The notes under the pieces were generated by a model. That model made no database searches. It saw only the letters and a list, made by a program, of their open reading frames with translations, and was not told the origin of the DNA. Positions 48,259 through 57,428 of a DNA stretch of 64,000 nt are shown here, piece by piece; the stretch's first letter is position 1, and the number at the start of each line of letters is the position of its first letter. Position numbers and translations under genes: made by a program. Origin of the DNA: Exiguobacterium sp018617385 (lineage in GTDB: Bacteria > Bacillota > Bacilli > Exiguobacteriales > Exiguobacteriaceae); contig NZ_JACSKA010000002.1 in the NCBI RefSeq assembly GCF_018617385.1, positions 62,001 through 126,000 on the forward strand, in the 5' to 3' direction.

Positions 48259-51200
48259 ATGCAGAAAATCACGTCCTTCTCCGTCAACAATAAGTTCGCG
48301 GTTTGGTTGATGACGATCATCTTGACGGCCGCCGGTCTTTTCGCCGGTCTGACGATGAAGCTCGAGACGTTACCGGACATTACGACACCGACCGTCTCGG
48401 TCACAACCATTTATCCAGGTGCTTCCCCTGAGCAAGTGCTCGAAGAAGTCAGTACCGTTCTCGAAGAACGTCTGCAAAGTCTAAATGGTGTGGAACAAGT
48501 CCGTTCTTCGTCATTCCAAAACGCTTCGAACATCCAAATCGATTACGACTTCAGTACCGATATGGATGAAGCAGAACAGCAAGTCAAAGATGCGTTGAGT
48601 AACGTCGAATTGCCGGAGTCAGCACAAGACCCTCAAGTGTCGCGCCTCAGCTTCGACGCTTTCCCGGTCATCGGAGCTGCCATCTCGGATGAGAGTCTTG
48701 ATTTGGCCGAATTGACAAAACTCGTCGAAGAAGAAGTACAACCTGCCCTTGAAGGAGTGGAAGGTGCACAAACCGTCCAAATTGCCGGACAAGAGATTCG
48801 CCGCGTCGAGCTTCAATTCGACCAAGATGCGCTCGCTGAATACAATTTGACAGAAGACACGGTCAAACAATTGATTCAAGCGAATGACGCTCGGATTGCG
48901 CTCGGGTTATATGAATTAGGGGATACGGAGCAAGCGGTCGTCATCGACGGCAAGTCGGAGACGCTCGAAGCGTTCCGCGACATCCAAATCCCTTACTCAC
49001 CAGCACAATCAACGCCGACGACACCGTCTGCCCCGACGGAATTGCCACCTGGTCAAACGCCAGACGTGCCAACAGAGGTCCCGACAGAAACACCATCGGC
49101 ATTACCACCGAACGTTCCGACGACGGTTCCGACTGTCGCGTTGAGTGAACTTGCGACAATCGAGGACAAAGGAATCGAAGAATCGATTTCTCGCTCGAAC
49201 GGTGAACGTTCAATCGGCGTACAAGTGACGAAGACACAAGATGCGAACACGGTCGATGTCGTCAACGCCGTCAAAGAAGTATTGAATGACTTCGAAGCTG
49301 ACAACGATACGGCGAATGTATCGATCACACTCGACCAAGGACAACCGATTGAAGAGTCGGTCGAAACGATGTTATCGAAAGCGTTGCTCGGTGGCCTATT
49401 CGCCATCCTCATCATCTTGGTGTTCTTACGTAACTTCCGATCGACGATCATCGCTGTCATCTCGATCCCGTTATCGCTTCTCATGGCACTCATCGTCTTG
49501 AAGCAATTGGACATCACGTTGAACATCATGACACTCGGTGCGATGACCGTTGCGATTGGTCGCGTCGTCGATGACTCCATCGTCGTCATCGAGAACATTT
49601 ACCGTCGACTCACACGGTCGAACGAACCCCTTCGCGGTAAAGAATTGATTATCGCGGCAACAAAAGAAGTATTCATCCCGATCGCCTCGTCGACAATCGT
49701 CACGATCGCGGTATTCTTACCGCTCGGATTTGTCACAGGATTTGTCGGTGAATTGTTCTTGCCGTTCGCATTGACGGTCGTCTTCGCCCTACTCGCTTCG
49801 TTACTCGTCGCGATCACGGTCGTACCAATGATGGCCGACTCGTTCTTTAAAAACCGCGACAAGTTGAAGCCAGAAGAAGGTCCAGGCAAGCTCGCCGAAT
49901 GGTATCGTGGCGTCTTGAACTGGTCACTGAACCATAAACTCGTCGTATTCGGACTCGCGACTGCCCTATTGATCGGTAGTTTTGCCCTTGTCCCAGCGAT
50001 CGGGGTCAACTTCTTGAACCAAGATTCGGAGAAGACGTTGTTCGTCACGTTCGACCCAGAACCGGGTCAAACACTTGAAGATTCGATTGCCGCAGCAGAA
50101 GTGGCAGAAGAATACTTCATGGAAGAACAACCGAACGCAACGGACGTTCAGTTCACAGTCGGTGGAGAAAACCCGCTGAACCCTGGAAACAACAAACAAG
50201 GAATCTTTATCGTCCAGTATGACCCGGATACGGAAGACTTCGCAGATGTGAAGTTGTCTGATATCGAGAAGTTGAACGAACTCGCCTCAAATGGGGAGTG
50301 GAAGGAACAAGACTTCTCAGGTGGTGGCGCAACGAGTGGTGTCACATATAACGTCTATGCCAACTCGCTTGAAGATTTAGAAGCCATCGTGCCGACTTTC
50401 ATCGAGACGATCGAAGAGGAAACGGATTATGTCCGTCAGGCTACTTCTGACTTACGTGAATCCTATGTACAATACACGTTCAACGTCGACCAACAGGCCG
50501 CTGCAGAAGCCGGGGTGTCAGCAGGTCAAATCGCGCAAGTCATCAGCCAGTTCCAGGCACCGGAAAGTCCACTTGCGAGCGTGACAGTGGATGACAAACA
50601 GTTAGACGTCGTTATCCCGAACGAGCAAGTGACGTATGACAGTGTCGATGACCTGCAAGCACAAGAAATCACGACACCGTTCGGTCCACGCCCGATTTCA
50701 GACTTCATTGAGATCGAAGAAGGCACAACACCGGACACACTCGTCGAGCGCGATGGAAAACTGCTCGCACAAGTAAGCGTTGAACTCAGCACAGATAAAG
50801 CGACAGAAGCGTCTGCTGCGATTGAAGAACGCGTTTCAGAGATTGAGCTTCCGTCTGGCGTATCGTATGATGTCGGCGGTGTAACGGAACAGATTCAAGA
50901 ATCGTTCACACAGCTCGGTCTTGCGATGCTCGCCGCAATCGCCATCGTCTACTTGGTTCTCGTCATCACATTCGGAGGGGCACTCACACCATTCGTCGTG
51001 TTGTTCTCACTCCCGTATGCGATTATCGGGGGACTTGTCGCCCTCCTCATCACGGGTGAAACGATTTCGGTTTCTGCCTTGATTGGGGCACTCATGTTGA
51101 TCGGGATTGTCGTCACGAACGCCATCGTTTTGATTGACCGCGTCATTCATAAAGAAGAAGCTGGTTTATCAACACGTGAAGCGTTACTTGAGGCAGCAGG

Positions 51201-51411
51201 CACACGCCTTCGCCCAATTCTGATGACCGCACTCGCGACAATCGGTGCACTCGCACCGCTCGCACTCGGTCTCGAGGGTGGGGCACTCATCTCGAAAGGT
51301 CTCGGCGTCACCGTGATCGGCGGACTTACAAGTTCGACGCTTCTCACGTTGCTCATCGTACCGATCGTCTATGAGTTCTTCGCACGATTCCGTAAGAAAA
51401 AACAAGCGTAA
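48259..51411 (+). CDS. RND efflux transporter, SwrC/AcrB-like
   Basis: 1050 residues, full-length HAE1-type RND pump. There is one N-terminal helix and further clusters near 370-540 and 870-1040, with large outer loops; the proton-relay pattern GRVVDDSIVVIENIYR and the VTNAIVLIDRVI segment are present. It resembles Gram-positive SwrC/YerP, which exports surfactin-like compounds. Unusual: a Pro/Thr-rich insertion of about 45 residues (roughly 248-290) in the first outer loop. No membrane-fusion or outer-membrane partner is encoded, as usual in Firmicutes. Confidence 0.92.
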   Translation: MQKITSFSVNNKFAVWLMTIILTAAGLFAGLTMKLETLPDITTPTVSVTTIYPGASPEQVLEEVSTVLEERLQSLNGVEQVRSSSFQNASNIQIDYDFSTDMDEAEQQVKDALSNVELPESAQDPQVSRLSFDAFPVIGAAISDESLDLAELTKLVEEEVQPALEGVEGAQTVQIAGQEIRRVELQFDQDALAEYNLTEDTVKQLIQANDARIALGLYELGDTEQAVVIDGKSETLEAFRDIQIPYSPAQSTPTTPSAPTELPPGQTPDVPTEVPTETPSALPPNVPTTVPTVALSELATIEDKGIEESISRSNGERSIGVQVTKTQDANTVDVVNAVKEVLNDFEADNDTANVSITLDQGQPIEESVETMLSKALLGGLFAILIILVFLRNFRSTIIAVISIPLSLLMALIVLKQLDITLNIMTLGAMTVAIGRVVDDSIVVIENIYRRLTRSNEPLRGKELIIAATKEVFIPIASSTIVTIAVFLPLGFVTGFVGELFLPFALTVVFALLASLLVAITVVPMMADSFFKNRDKLKPEEGPGKLAEWYRGVLNWSLNHKLVVFGLATALLIGSFALVPAIGVNFLNQDSEKTLFVTFDPEPGQTLEDSIAAAEVAEEYFMEEQPNATDVQFTVGGENPLNPGNNKQGIFIVQYDPDTEDFADVKLSDIEKLNELASNGEWKEQDFSGGGATSGVTYNVYANSLEDLEAIVPTFIETIEEETDYVRQATSDLRESYVQYTFNVDQQAAAEAGVSAGQIAQVISQFQAPESPLASVTVDDKQLDVVIPNEQVTYDSVDDLQAQEITTPFGPRPISDFIEIEEGTTPDTLVERDGKLLAQVSVELSTDKATEASAAIEERVSEIELPSGVSYDVGGVTEQIQESFTQLGLAMLAAIAIVYLVLVITFGGALTPFVVLFSLPYAIIGGLVALLITGETISVSALIGALMLIGIVVTNAIVLIDRVIHKEEAGLSTREALLEAAGTRLRPILMTALATIGALAPLALGLEGGALISKGLGVTVIGGLTSSTLLTLLIVPIVYEFFARFRKKKQA

Positions 51412-51415
51412 GCCT

Positions 51416-51453
51416 AAAACATGCGTAGCGGTGTATCCGCTACGCATGTTTTA
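51416..51453. terminator. Bidirectional terminator
   Basis: A 14-bp stem AACATGCGTAGCGG/CCGCTACGCATGTT with 5-nt loop, flanked by A and T runs, between the pump gene (+) and the kinase gene (-). Confidence 0.9.
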
Positions 51454-51936
51454 TTTTTCAATGATATGTAGGTGTTCCGTATCATCTGGCGCTTCAAAAA
51501 ATGAAGTCACATGATGAAAGACTTCTTCGGTATCAAATGCGGCTCGTTCCGGTTCCGAGATGCGACGTTTCTGAATCTGTCGAAGACATTGTTCATCACT
51601 TCGGTTGAGATAAATCAGACGGTGATTCGCCCCAGCATGTTCTGACAATTGTAATAACCAAGATCGTGACGATTTTGTATTTGCCGGGAAATCCATCACT
51701 ACATGCATCCCGAGTCGCAGCAACTGTTGGACATGAGATTCAATTAGTGGCTTCAGTAGCCTAGCATGCTTTTGATAGTCCTCAAACGTATGAATTTGAT
51801 TCGGATATAACGTAGATAACCATTCATCTTCAGATAAGAGAACCGCTCGTTGTTCAGCAGCCATTTGCTTGGCCATCGTTGATTTTCCAGCCCCCATTTT
51901 TCCACATAAAAAATAAAGTGTTCCCTTTTCTTCCAT
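51451..51936 (-). CDS. P-loop kinase/phosphotransferase-like protein
   Basis: A 161-residue AAA_33-type P-loop protein: Walker A CGKMGAGKST near residues 11-20 and a LRLGMHVVMDF strand as in zeta-toxin/CPT-like kinases. Later LIYLNRSDEQCLRQIQKRR resembles a lid with Arg residues. It could be a small-molecule kinase, possibly for antibiotic inactivation or sugars; no substrate can be named. ATG follows GAGGAGGAAG. Monocistronic. Confidence 0.75.
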   Translation of the reverse strand: MEEKGTLYFLCGKMGAGKSTMAKQMAAEQRAVLLSEDEWLSTLYPNQIHTFEDYQKHARLLKPLIESHVQQLLRLGMHVVMDFPANTKSSRSWLLQLSEHAGANHRLIYLNRSDEQCLRQIQKRRISEPERAAFDTEEVFHHVTSFFEAPDDTEHLHIIEK

Positions 51937-52055
51937 CGCGCTATCTTCCTCCTCTTCATCAAGTAGAATAAACGTATCATACCCTTTTCTTGACCTCTCT
52001 CGTTGAATTTGAGAAGATTCATACGTTTTGAATGACGTGAAAGGAAGTCATGTAT

Positions 52056-52409
52056 ATGAAATTATTAAAATGGATGATTGGGCTCTCACTCTTATTTGGG
52101 TTGAGCACACTCGGCAATTGGATGGTCGAAACGTTCGCTTGGAGAGTACCGGGCAGCGTCATCGGCATGGTGCTGTTGCTCATTCTCTTAGTAACAAAAG
52201 TCATTCGCGTGGAATGGATTGAGGACAGTGCCGGATATTTGACGAAGCATCTCGCCTTCTTCTTCATCCCCATTGCCGTCGGCCTTATGGCGTATGGCAC
52301 GTTGTTAAAAGCTGCCGGTATCCCGCTCCTCATCACGTTACTCGCCAGCATGGCGGTCGGTATGGTCGTGACCGCGTTTGTTTCCGGGAAAGAAGGTGAG
52401 ACATCATGA
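52056..52409 (+). CDS. CidA/LrgA family holin-like protein
   Basis: 117 residues with four hydrophobic segments (GLSTLGNWMVETFAWRVPGSVIGMVLLLILL). CidA/LrgA proteins affect autolysis, and the paired YsbAB (PftAB) of B. subtilis transports pyruvate, so that is an alternative. ATG at 52056 gives 8 nt from AAAGGAAG; ATG 52050 is closer but too near. It overlaps lrgB by 4 nt. Confidence 0.87.
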   Translation: MKLLKWMIGLSLLFGLSTLGNWMVETFAWRVPGSVIGMVLLLILLVTKVIRVEWIEDSAGYLTKHLAFFFIPIAVGLMAYGTLLKAAGIPLLITLLASMAVGMVVTAFVSGKEGETS

Positions 52410-53080
52410 CATACGTTTGGATCGGATTGACGATTCTCGTGTATTCGCTCAGTCGTCGACTTTCCATGAAGTGGGCATCTCCGTTCACCAATGTCGTCTT
52501 CTTAAGTACAGCGATTTTGATTCTTCTGTTACTCGTGACAGGACAATCCTATGATGCGTATGAACCGGCTACCGATCTCATCACCATCTTACTCGGACCA
52601 GCGACTGTCGCCCTCGGATTACCGCTCTATCGCAACTTACCCGTACTACTTGCCCGGGCAAAGCGAGCACTGAGCGCGATTGTCATCGGATCACTTTCCA
52701 CAATCTTCGTGGCTGTACTTTTCGGCAAGTTATTTTCGTTCACCGAAAACGTATTGATTGCATTATCGGTCAAGTCGGCCACGTCTCCGATTGCCCTTGA
52801 ATTGGCTCGACAACTAGAGGGGGATGCAACACTTGCGGCCTCAATCGCCGTTGCCTGCGGTATTTTAGGGGCGATGCTCGGACCGGTACTCTTGACATGG
52901 ATCCGTATGGACGACCCGTTCACACGTGGACTCACACTCGGGACGATCAGTCACGGGATTGGGACCGCTCAAGCGGCAACGGAACATCCGTTGTCTGGTG
53001 CCACAGGTGGAGCCGCGATGGGATTGACGGCCATCTTCACCTCATTTATCTTACCGATTCTATATCCGTTTCTCTTTTGA
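52406..53080 (+). CDS. lrgB: LrgB family membrane protein
   Basis: 224 residues with about eight hydrophobic helices; the core LLGPATVALGLPLYRNLP and SHGIGTAQA motifs define LrgB. Partner of the CidA/LrgA gene with ATGA overlap. The pair may act in murein-hydrolase control or as a pyruvate facilitator. Followed by a terminator. Confidence 0.9.
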   Translation: MTYVWIGLTILVYSLSRRLSMKWASPFTNVVFLSTAILILLLLVTGQSYDAYEPATDLITILLGPATVALGLPLYRNLPVLLARAKRALSAIVIGSLSTIFVAVLFGKLFSFTENVLIALSVKSATSPIALELARQLEGDATLAASIAVACGILGAMLGPVLLTWIRMDDPFTRGLTLGTISHGIGTAQAATEHPLSGATGGAAMGLTAIFTSFILPILYPFLF

Positions 53081-53084
53081 ACAG

Positions 53085-53114
53085 GTCGCGTCCATCGATG
53101 GGCGCGACTTTTTT
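53085..53114 (+). terminator. Terminator of the lrg operon
   Basis: GTCGCGTCC/GGGCGCGAC (one G-U) around ATCGAT followed by six T. Confidence 0.85.
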
Positions 53115-53177
53115 GTTTCGACTTCGATTGCGCGTGATAAACTAATGAAGATGAAACTTATTAGAGGAGGGCAATCC

Positions 53178-54416
53178 ATGCAAGCAAAATTAATTGAACG
53201 CTTAATGACGTACGCGAAGATTGATACACAGTCGGATTTCACAAGTACGACAACACCATCGACGGCCAAACAATGGGATTTGATTCGCCATTTGGAGAAA
53301 GAATTGAAAGATCTCGGACTGACAGACGTCGAGACGGACGAATACGGCTATCTCTTCGCCACACTTCCGAGTAACGTCGATCATGATGTCCCGACAATCG
53401 GCTTCCTTGCCCACGTCGATACAGCGACCGACTTCACAGGAACGAACGTCTCCCCACAACTCGTTGAGCATTATGAAGGTGGCGACATCGTCTTGAATGA
53501 GTCATTGAATGTCGTTTTATCACCAAAAGACTTCCCTGAACTCGACGGGTATGTCGGGCATACGCTCATGACAACGGACGGGACGACACTCCTCGGCGCG
53601 GACGACAAGGCGGGAATCGCCGAAATCGTCACAGCGATCGAATACTTATTGGCGCACCCTGAGATTCCACACGGGCCGGTCCGCATCGCCTTCACACCGG
53701 ATGAAGAAATCGGACGTGGACCACATAAATTCGATGTCTCCCGATTCAATGCGGATTTCGCTTACACGATGGACGGCGGTCCACTCGGAGAGTTGCAGTA
53801 TGAGAGCTTTAACGCGGCCGGTGCGACCGTCACCTTCCACGGGACGAACGTGCACCCAGGTAGCGCCAAGAACAAGATGGTGAACTCGATGAAGCTCGCG
53901 ATGGCGTTCCAAAACCGTTTGCCTGCTGATGAGGCACCGGAACGGACGAGCAACTACGAAGGATTCTTCCACTTGAACGGCTTCAATGGGGACGTCGAGA
54001 AGACGACGCTTCAATACATCATCCGCGATCACGACAAACAGAAGTTCGAAGCGCGTAAAGCGTTGATGGAGAAACTTGTCCTCGAATGGAAACAAAAATA
54101 CGGGGAAGAACGGATTGAACTCCAGATGGAAGACCAGTATTACAACATGGCCGAGAAAATCGAGCCGGTCAAACACATCGTCGATACCGTCGCTGATGTC
54201 ATGCGTGGTCTTGGCATCGAGCCGAAAATCGAACCGATTCGTGGTGGCACAGACGGATCGCAACTTTCTTACATGGGCCTCCCGACGCCGAACATCTTCA
54301 CGGGTGGCGAAAACTATCATGGGAAGTTCGAATACATCTCTGTGAATAACATGGAAAAAGCAACAACGGTCATCATTGAAACACTTCGCACATTCGCAAA
54401 GCGCGCACAAGCATAA
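53178..54416 (+). CDS. pepT: Peptidase T (tripeptide aminopeptidase)
   Basis: 412 residues of the M20B family. Zinc ligands appear as HVDTATD, GADDKAGIAE and DEEIGRG, with the C-terminal FTGGENYHGKFE. It cleaves the N-terminal residue of tripeptides in the cytoplasm. ATG at 53178 follows GAGGAGGG; the upstream in-frame start at 53145 is rejected. Its 3' hairpin (54423-54464) also contains the ribosome site of the next gene. Confidence 0.95.
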   Translation: MQAKLIERLMTYAKIDTQSDFTSTTTPSTAKQWDLIRHLEKELKDLGLTDVETDEYGYLFATLPSNVDHDVPTIGFLAHVDTATDFTGTNVSPQLVEHYEGGDIVLNESLNVVLSPKDFPELDGYVGHTLMTTDGTTLLGADDKAGIAEIVTAIEYLLAHPEIPHGPVRIAFTPDEEIGRGPHKFDVSRFNADFAYTMDGGPLGELQYESFNAAGATVTFHGTNVHPGSAKNKMVNSMKLAMAFQNRLPADEAPERTSNYEGFFHLNGFNGDVEKTTLQYIIRDHDKQKFEARKALMEKLVLEWKQKYGEERIELQMEDQYYNMAEKIEPVKHIVDTVADVMRGLGIEPKIEPIRGGTDGSQLSYMGLPTPNIFTGGENYHGKFEYISVNNMEKATTVIIETLRTFAKRAQA

Positions 54417-54422
54417 CACATG

Positions 54423-54470
54423 CGCCTCCAATCGTTCTCTTTTAAACTAGAGACATTGGAGGCGATTTTT
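54423..54470 (+). terminator. Hairpin/terminator enclosing the OsmC gene ribosome site
   Basis: CGCCTCCAAT (54423-54432) pairs perfectly with ATTGGAGGCG (54455-54464), followed by ATTTTTG. The GGAGGCG of the 3' arm is the only ribosome site for the ATG at 54472. It can act as the pepT terminator and block OsmC translation. Confidence 0.7.
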
Positions 54471-54471
54471 G

Positions 54472-54918
54472 ATGAAACATACATTTAGCATGAACCTCGG
54501 TTGGGATGGCGGACGAAATGACGTCGGTACCCTCGAGGCCGAGCGATTAAAGACGCAGATTTCGATTCCGCCCGAGATGGACGGTCCCGGAGTCGGCACG
54601 AATCCGGATGAGATGCTCCTCGGGGCAGCGGCCACGTGTTATATCATCACCCTCGCAGCCGTACTCGGGCGGAGTGACCTGACTCACCGTGGCATCACGA
54701 TTGATGCGGAAGGCATCGTCGATGTGACGAACGGCATCTTCACTTACGAGACAATTCGCTATGCGACAACGATTCAAGTCCCGGCAGAGATGACGGATCG
54801 AGAGATCACACTTGTTGAACGCATCGCTAAAAAAGCGAAAGATCAATGTATGATTTCACGCGCGCTCGCAGGCAATGTGGCGTTCGAATTGAATACGACC
54901 GTTGTGCGAGTCGACTAA
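54472..54918 (+). CDS. OsmC/Ohr family peroxiredoxin
   Basis: 148 residues of the OsmC superfamily (SACOL1771-like subgroup). Two redox cysteines are present, in ATCYIITL and KDQCMISRA, so it can reduce organic hydroperoxides. ATG at 54472 is chosen over TTG 54469 on spacing from GGAGG. Its ribosome site lies in the 3' arm of a strong hairpin behind pepT, which implies low basal translation or read-through expression. Confidence 0.87.
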   Translation: MKHTFSMNLGWDGGRNDVGTLEAERLKTQISIPPEMDGPGVGTNPDEMLLGAAATCYIITLAAVLGRSDLTHRGITIDAEGIVDVTNGIFTYETIRYATTIQVPAEMTDREITLVERIAKKAKDQCMISRALAGNVAFELNTTVVRVD

Positions 54919-54942
54919 AGCCATCGTGATGATGGCTTTTTC
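54917..54942 (+). terminator. Terminator of the OsmC gene
   Basis: AAAGCCATC/GATGGCTTT stem with 5-nt loop followed by TTT. Confidence 0.8.
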
Positions 54943-54956
54943 TGTGCATCGAAGTG

Positions 54957-55580
54957 TCAGCTACCTTGTTGATCGACAATCTCACCGTTCACAGAAATTC
55001 CTCGTACAACCGCGTCTTCTCCAATTTGAAAATAATATCGGTACGGGCCTTTTTGAATCATCGTTGCCTCGGTGAACGTATTGTCGTGATGGGATTTCGT
55101 TTCAATCGTATCGATTTCTGGATTGTTCACTTCTCCAAATCCCACATTGAAAGAATGTTCGACGTTTCCGGCGTCATCGTATTCTCGTAAAAATGTGCTA
55201 TATGAGGTGAAATTGTCGTTTTCATAGTGCGTCCACCCTCTTGGTCCAAGAAGCTCCCACCCTTCTTCATCATTCCCCTCAAAGAACTGGACGACTAATG
55301 CCTCCATCTTGTCTTGAAACTCAATATCATCTTGGAATTCTGTAGGATCCGGAATCGTCGTGTACATGACGATGGTCACCCCATCGTGTCGTGTTGTATA
55401 AATCAATTTATTCATGTCATAAGTAAGACCTTTAGCCAATGCCTCGTCAAAATCATCATATTTCCCAAACTCAAACTTCCCTACCTCAAACGTTTGAAGT
55501 TCATTCTTCAATAGCGAATTCACAATACTTGAACTGACCGCAATGAATAGAATGATCAGCCAGAGTCTAAATTGTTTCAT
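54957..55580 (-). CDS. Hypothetical protein with N-terminal membrane segment
   Basis: 207 residues. A single hydrophobic segment follows MKQFRLW (about 5-24), then an acidic soluble domain (FEVGKFEFGKYDDFDEALAKG) with no family I recognise. Probably anchored outside the cell. ATG at 55580 follows GGGGGG. Divergent from ykpA. Function unknown. Confidence 0.65.
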   Translation of the reverse strand: MKQFRLWLIILFIAVSSSIVNSLLKNELQTFEVGKFEFGKYDDFDEALAKGLTYDMNKLIYTTRHDGVTIVMYTTIPDPTEFQDDIEFQDKMEALVVQFFEGNDEEGWELLGPRGWTHYENDNFTSYSTFLREYDDAGNVEHSFNVGFGEVNNPEIDTIETKSHHDNTFTEATMIQKGPYRYYFQIGEDAVVRGISVNGEIVDQQGS

Positions 55581-55769
55581 AGTACCCCCCATTTGATTCA
55601 TGTACATTTCTGTCCTACATAATATTTCCATATCGTAGTGTAGAATCCTTTATCCTGATGCACAAGTTTTTCTTTAACGTTTGTGAATCATGACGTGACA
55701 CTGCGCGATTTTCAAAAACGTGATACAATACACGTCGTAAACTAATCAGAAAAACGAGGGATACCATAC

Positions 55770-57395
55770 ATGATTACAGTAAATAACGTCAGCCTACAAT
55801 TTGGCGGTCGCAAGTTGTTCGAAGAGGTGAACATCAAGTTCACGCCAGGCAACTGTTACGGATTGATCGGTGCTAACGGTGCCGGTAAATCGACATTCTT
55901 AAAGATTTTATCAGGTGAGCAAGATACGACGACAGGTGATGTCAGCATCACACCAGGCGAACGTCTCGCTGTCCTCAAGCAGGACCACTACGCGTATGAA
56001 GACAGTGCGGTTCTCGAGACCGTCATCATGGGTCACGAGCGTCTCTACAAAGTGATGAAGGAAAAAGACGCCATCTATATGAAAGAAGACTTCTCAGATG
56101 AAGACGGGATGCGCGCAGCTGAACTTGAAGGCGAATTCGCCGAGTTGAACGGTTGGGAAGCCGAGTCAGAAGCGTCAATGGTCCTTCAAGGTCTCGGAAT
56201 CTCAGAAGCGCTCCACCAGAAACAAATGAGCGAACTCACAGGTGGGGAGAAAGTCAAAGTCCTTCTTGCCCAAGCGCTCTTCGGTAAGCCAGATATCCTC
56301 CTCTTAGACGAGCCGACCAACGGACTTGACCTAAAGGCGATTCAATGGTTGGAAGAGTTTTTAATCAACTTTGAAAACACAGTCATCGTCGTTTCCCACG
56401 ACCGTCACTTCTTGAACAAAGTTTGTACGCACATGGCCGACCTCGACTTTGGAAAAATCCAATTGTATGTCGGGAACTACGACTTCTGGTATGAGTCAAG
56501 CCAACTTGCTACACGTATGGCGGCAGACCAGAACAAGAAGAAAGAAGAGAAAATCAAAGAGCTTCAAAACTTTATCGCACGTTTCAGCTCGAACGCATCG
56601 AAAGCGCGTCAAGCGACGTCGCGCAAGAAGTTGCTCGATAAGATCACACTTGATGACATCCGTCCGTCGTCACGTCGTTATCCGTTCGTTGGATTCACGA
56701 TGGAGCGCGAGATTGGAAACGATGTTCTCTATGTCGACAACGTGTCGAAGACGATTGACGGCGTAAAAGTGCTCGATAACGTCACGTTCTCACTCAACAA
56801 GACGGACAAAGTCGCATTTGTCGGTCGTTCGGACGTTGCCATCACGACACTCTTCAAAATCCTCATGGGTGAGATGGAGCCAGACACAGGGTCAGTCAAA
56901 TGGGGCGTAACGACAACTCAGTCATACTTCCCGAAAGACAACTCAGAGTACTTCGAGGGCTCAGAAAAGAGTATCCTTGACTGGTTGCGCCAGTTCTCGC
57001 CTGCCGATGAGTCAGATACGTTCCTTCGTGGATTCCTCGGCCGCATGCTCTTCTCAGGGGAAGAAGTCATGAAGAAAGCGTCTGTCCTCTCAGGGGGAGA
57101 AAAAGTACGCTGCATGCTCTCGAAAATGATGCTTTCAAACTCGAACGTGCTCGTCCTTGACGATCCAACGAACCACTTGGACCTCGAATCAATCACAGCA
57201 CTCAACAATGGTCTCGAGTCATTCAAAGGTGTGCTCCTCTTCAGCTCACATGACCATCAGCTCATCTCGACGATTGCGACACGCATCATCGAAGTGACAC
57301 CGAATGGCATCGTGGATAAAGAAGCAACGTACGATGAATACTTGGAGAACGAAGCGCTTCAACAACAAGTTGAATCCCTTTACCAAAATGCATAA
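55770..57395 (+). CDS. ykpA: ABC-F family ATPase, YkpA/YbiT-like
   Basis: 541 residues. The first ATPase site is intact: Walker A GANGAGKST at 34-42, signature LTGGEKVKVLLAQ, Walker B LLLDEPTNGLD. The linker has KARQATSRKKLLDKI. In the second domain Walker A is degenerate, GRSDVAITT (352-360), without the Gly-Lys pair (Lys replaced by Ile358), and Walker B reads LDDPTNHLD with Asp465 in place of the catalytic Glu. Family members act on the ribosome. Two-domain asymmetry is known in YkpA relatives, but the Lys is usually kept. Confidence 0.9.
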   Translation: MITVNNVSLQFGGRKLFEEVNIKFTPGNCYGLIGANGAGKSTFLKILSGEQDTTTGDVSITPGERLAVLKQDHYAYEDSAVLETVIMGHERLYKVMKEKDAIYMKEDFSDEDGMRAAELEGEFAELNGWEAESEASMVLQGLGISEALHQKQMSELTGGEKVKVLLAQALFGKPDILLLDEPTNGLDLKAIQWLEEFLINFENTVIVVSHDRHFLNKVCTHMADLDFGKIQLYVGNYDFWYESSQLATRMAADQNKKKEEKIKELQNFIARFSSNASKARQATSRKKLLDKITLDDIRPSSRRYPFVGFTMEREIGNDVLYVDNVSKTIDGVKVLDNVTFSLNKTDKVAFVGRSDVAITTLFKILMGEMEPDTGSVKWGVTTTQSYFPKDNSEYFEGSEKSILDWLRQFSPADESDTFLRGFLGRMLFSGEEVMKKASVLSGGEKVRCMLSKMMLSNSNVLVLDDPTNHLDLESITALNNGLESFKGVLLFSSHDHQLISTIATRIIEVTPNGIVDKEATYDEYLENEALQQQVESLYQNA

Positions 57396-57398
57396 TAA

Positions 57399-57428
57399 AA
57401 AATCGGCTCAAACGTGAGCCGATTTTTT
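57399..57428. terminator. Bidirectional terminator
   Basis: AAAATCGGCTCA/TGAGCCGATTTT around AACG, with A/T runs on both sides, between ykpA (+) and the FixH-like gene (-). Confidence 0.88.

Noticed and set aside
49053..49598. 181-codon minus-strand ORF in the RND gene
   Set aside because: Antisense to the Pro/Thr-rich insertion and following helices; the translation is Ser/Thr-rich low complexity without ribosome site.
53646..54431. 261-codon minus-strand ORF opposite pepT
   Set aside because: Fully antisense to a well-conserved peptidase; no initiation signal.
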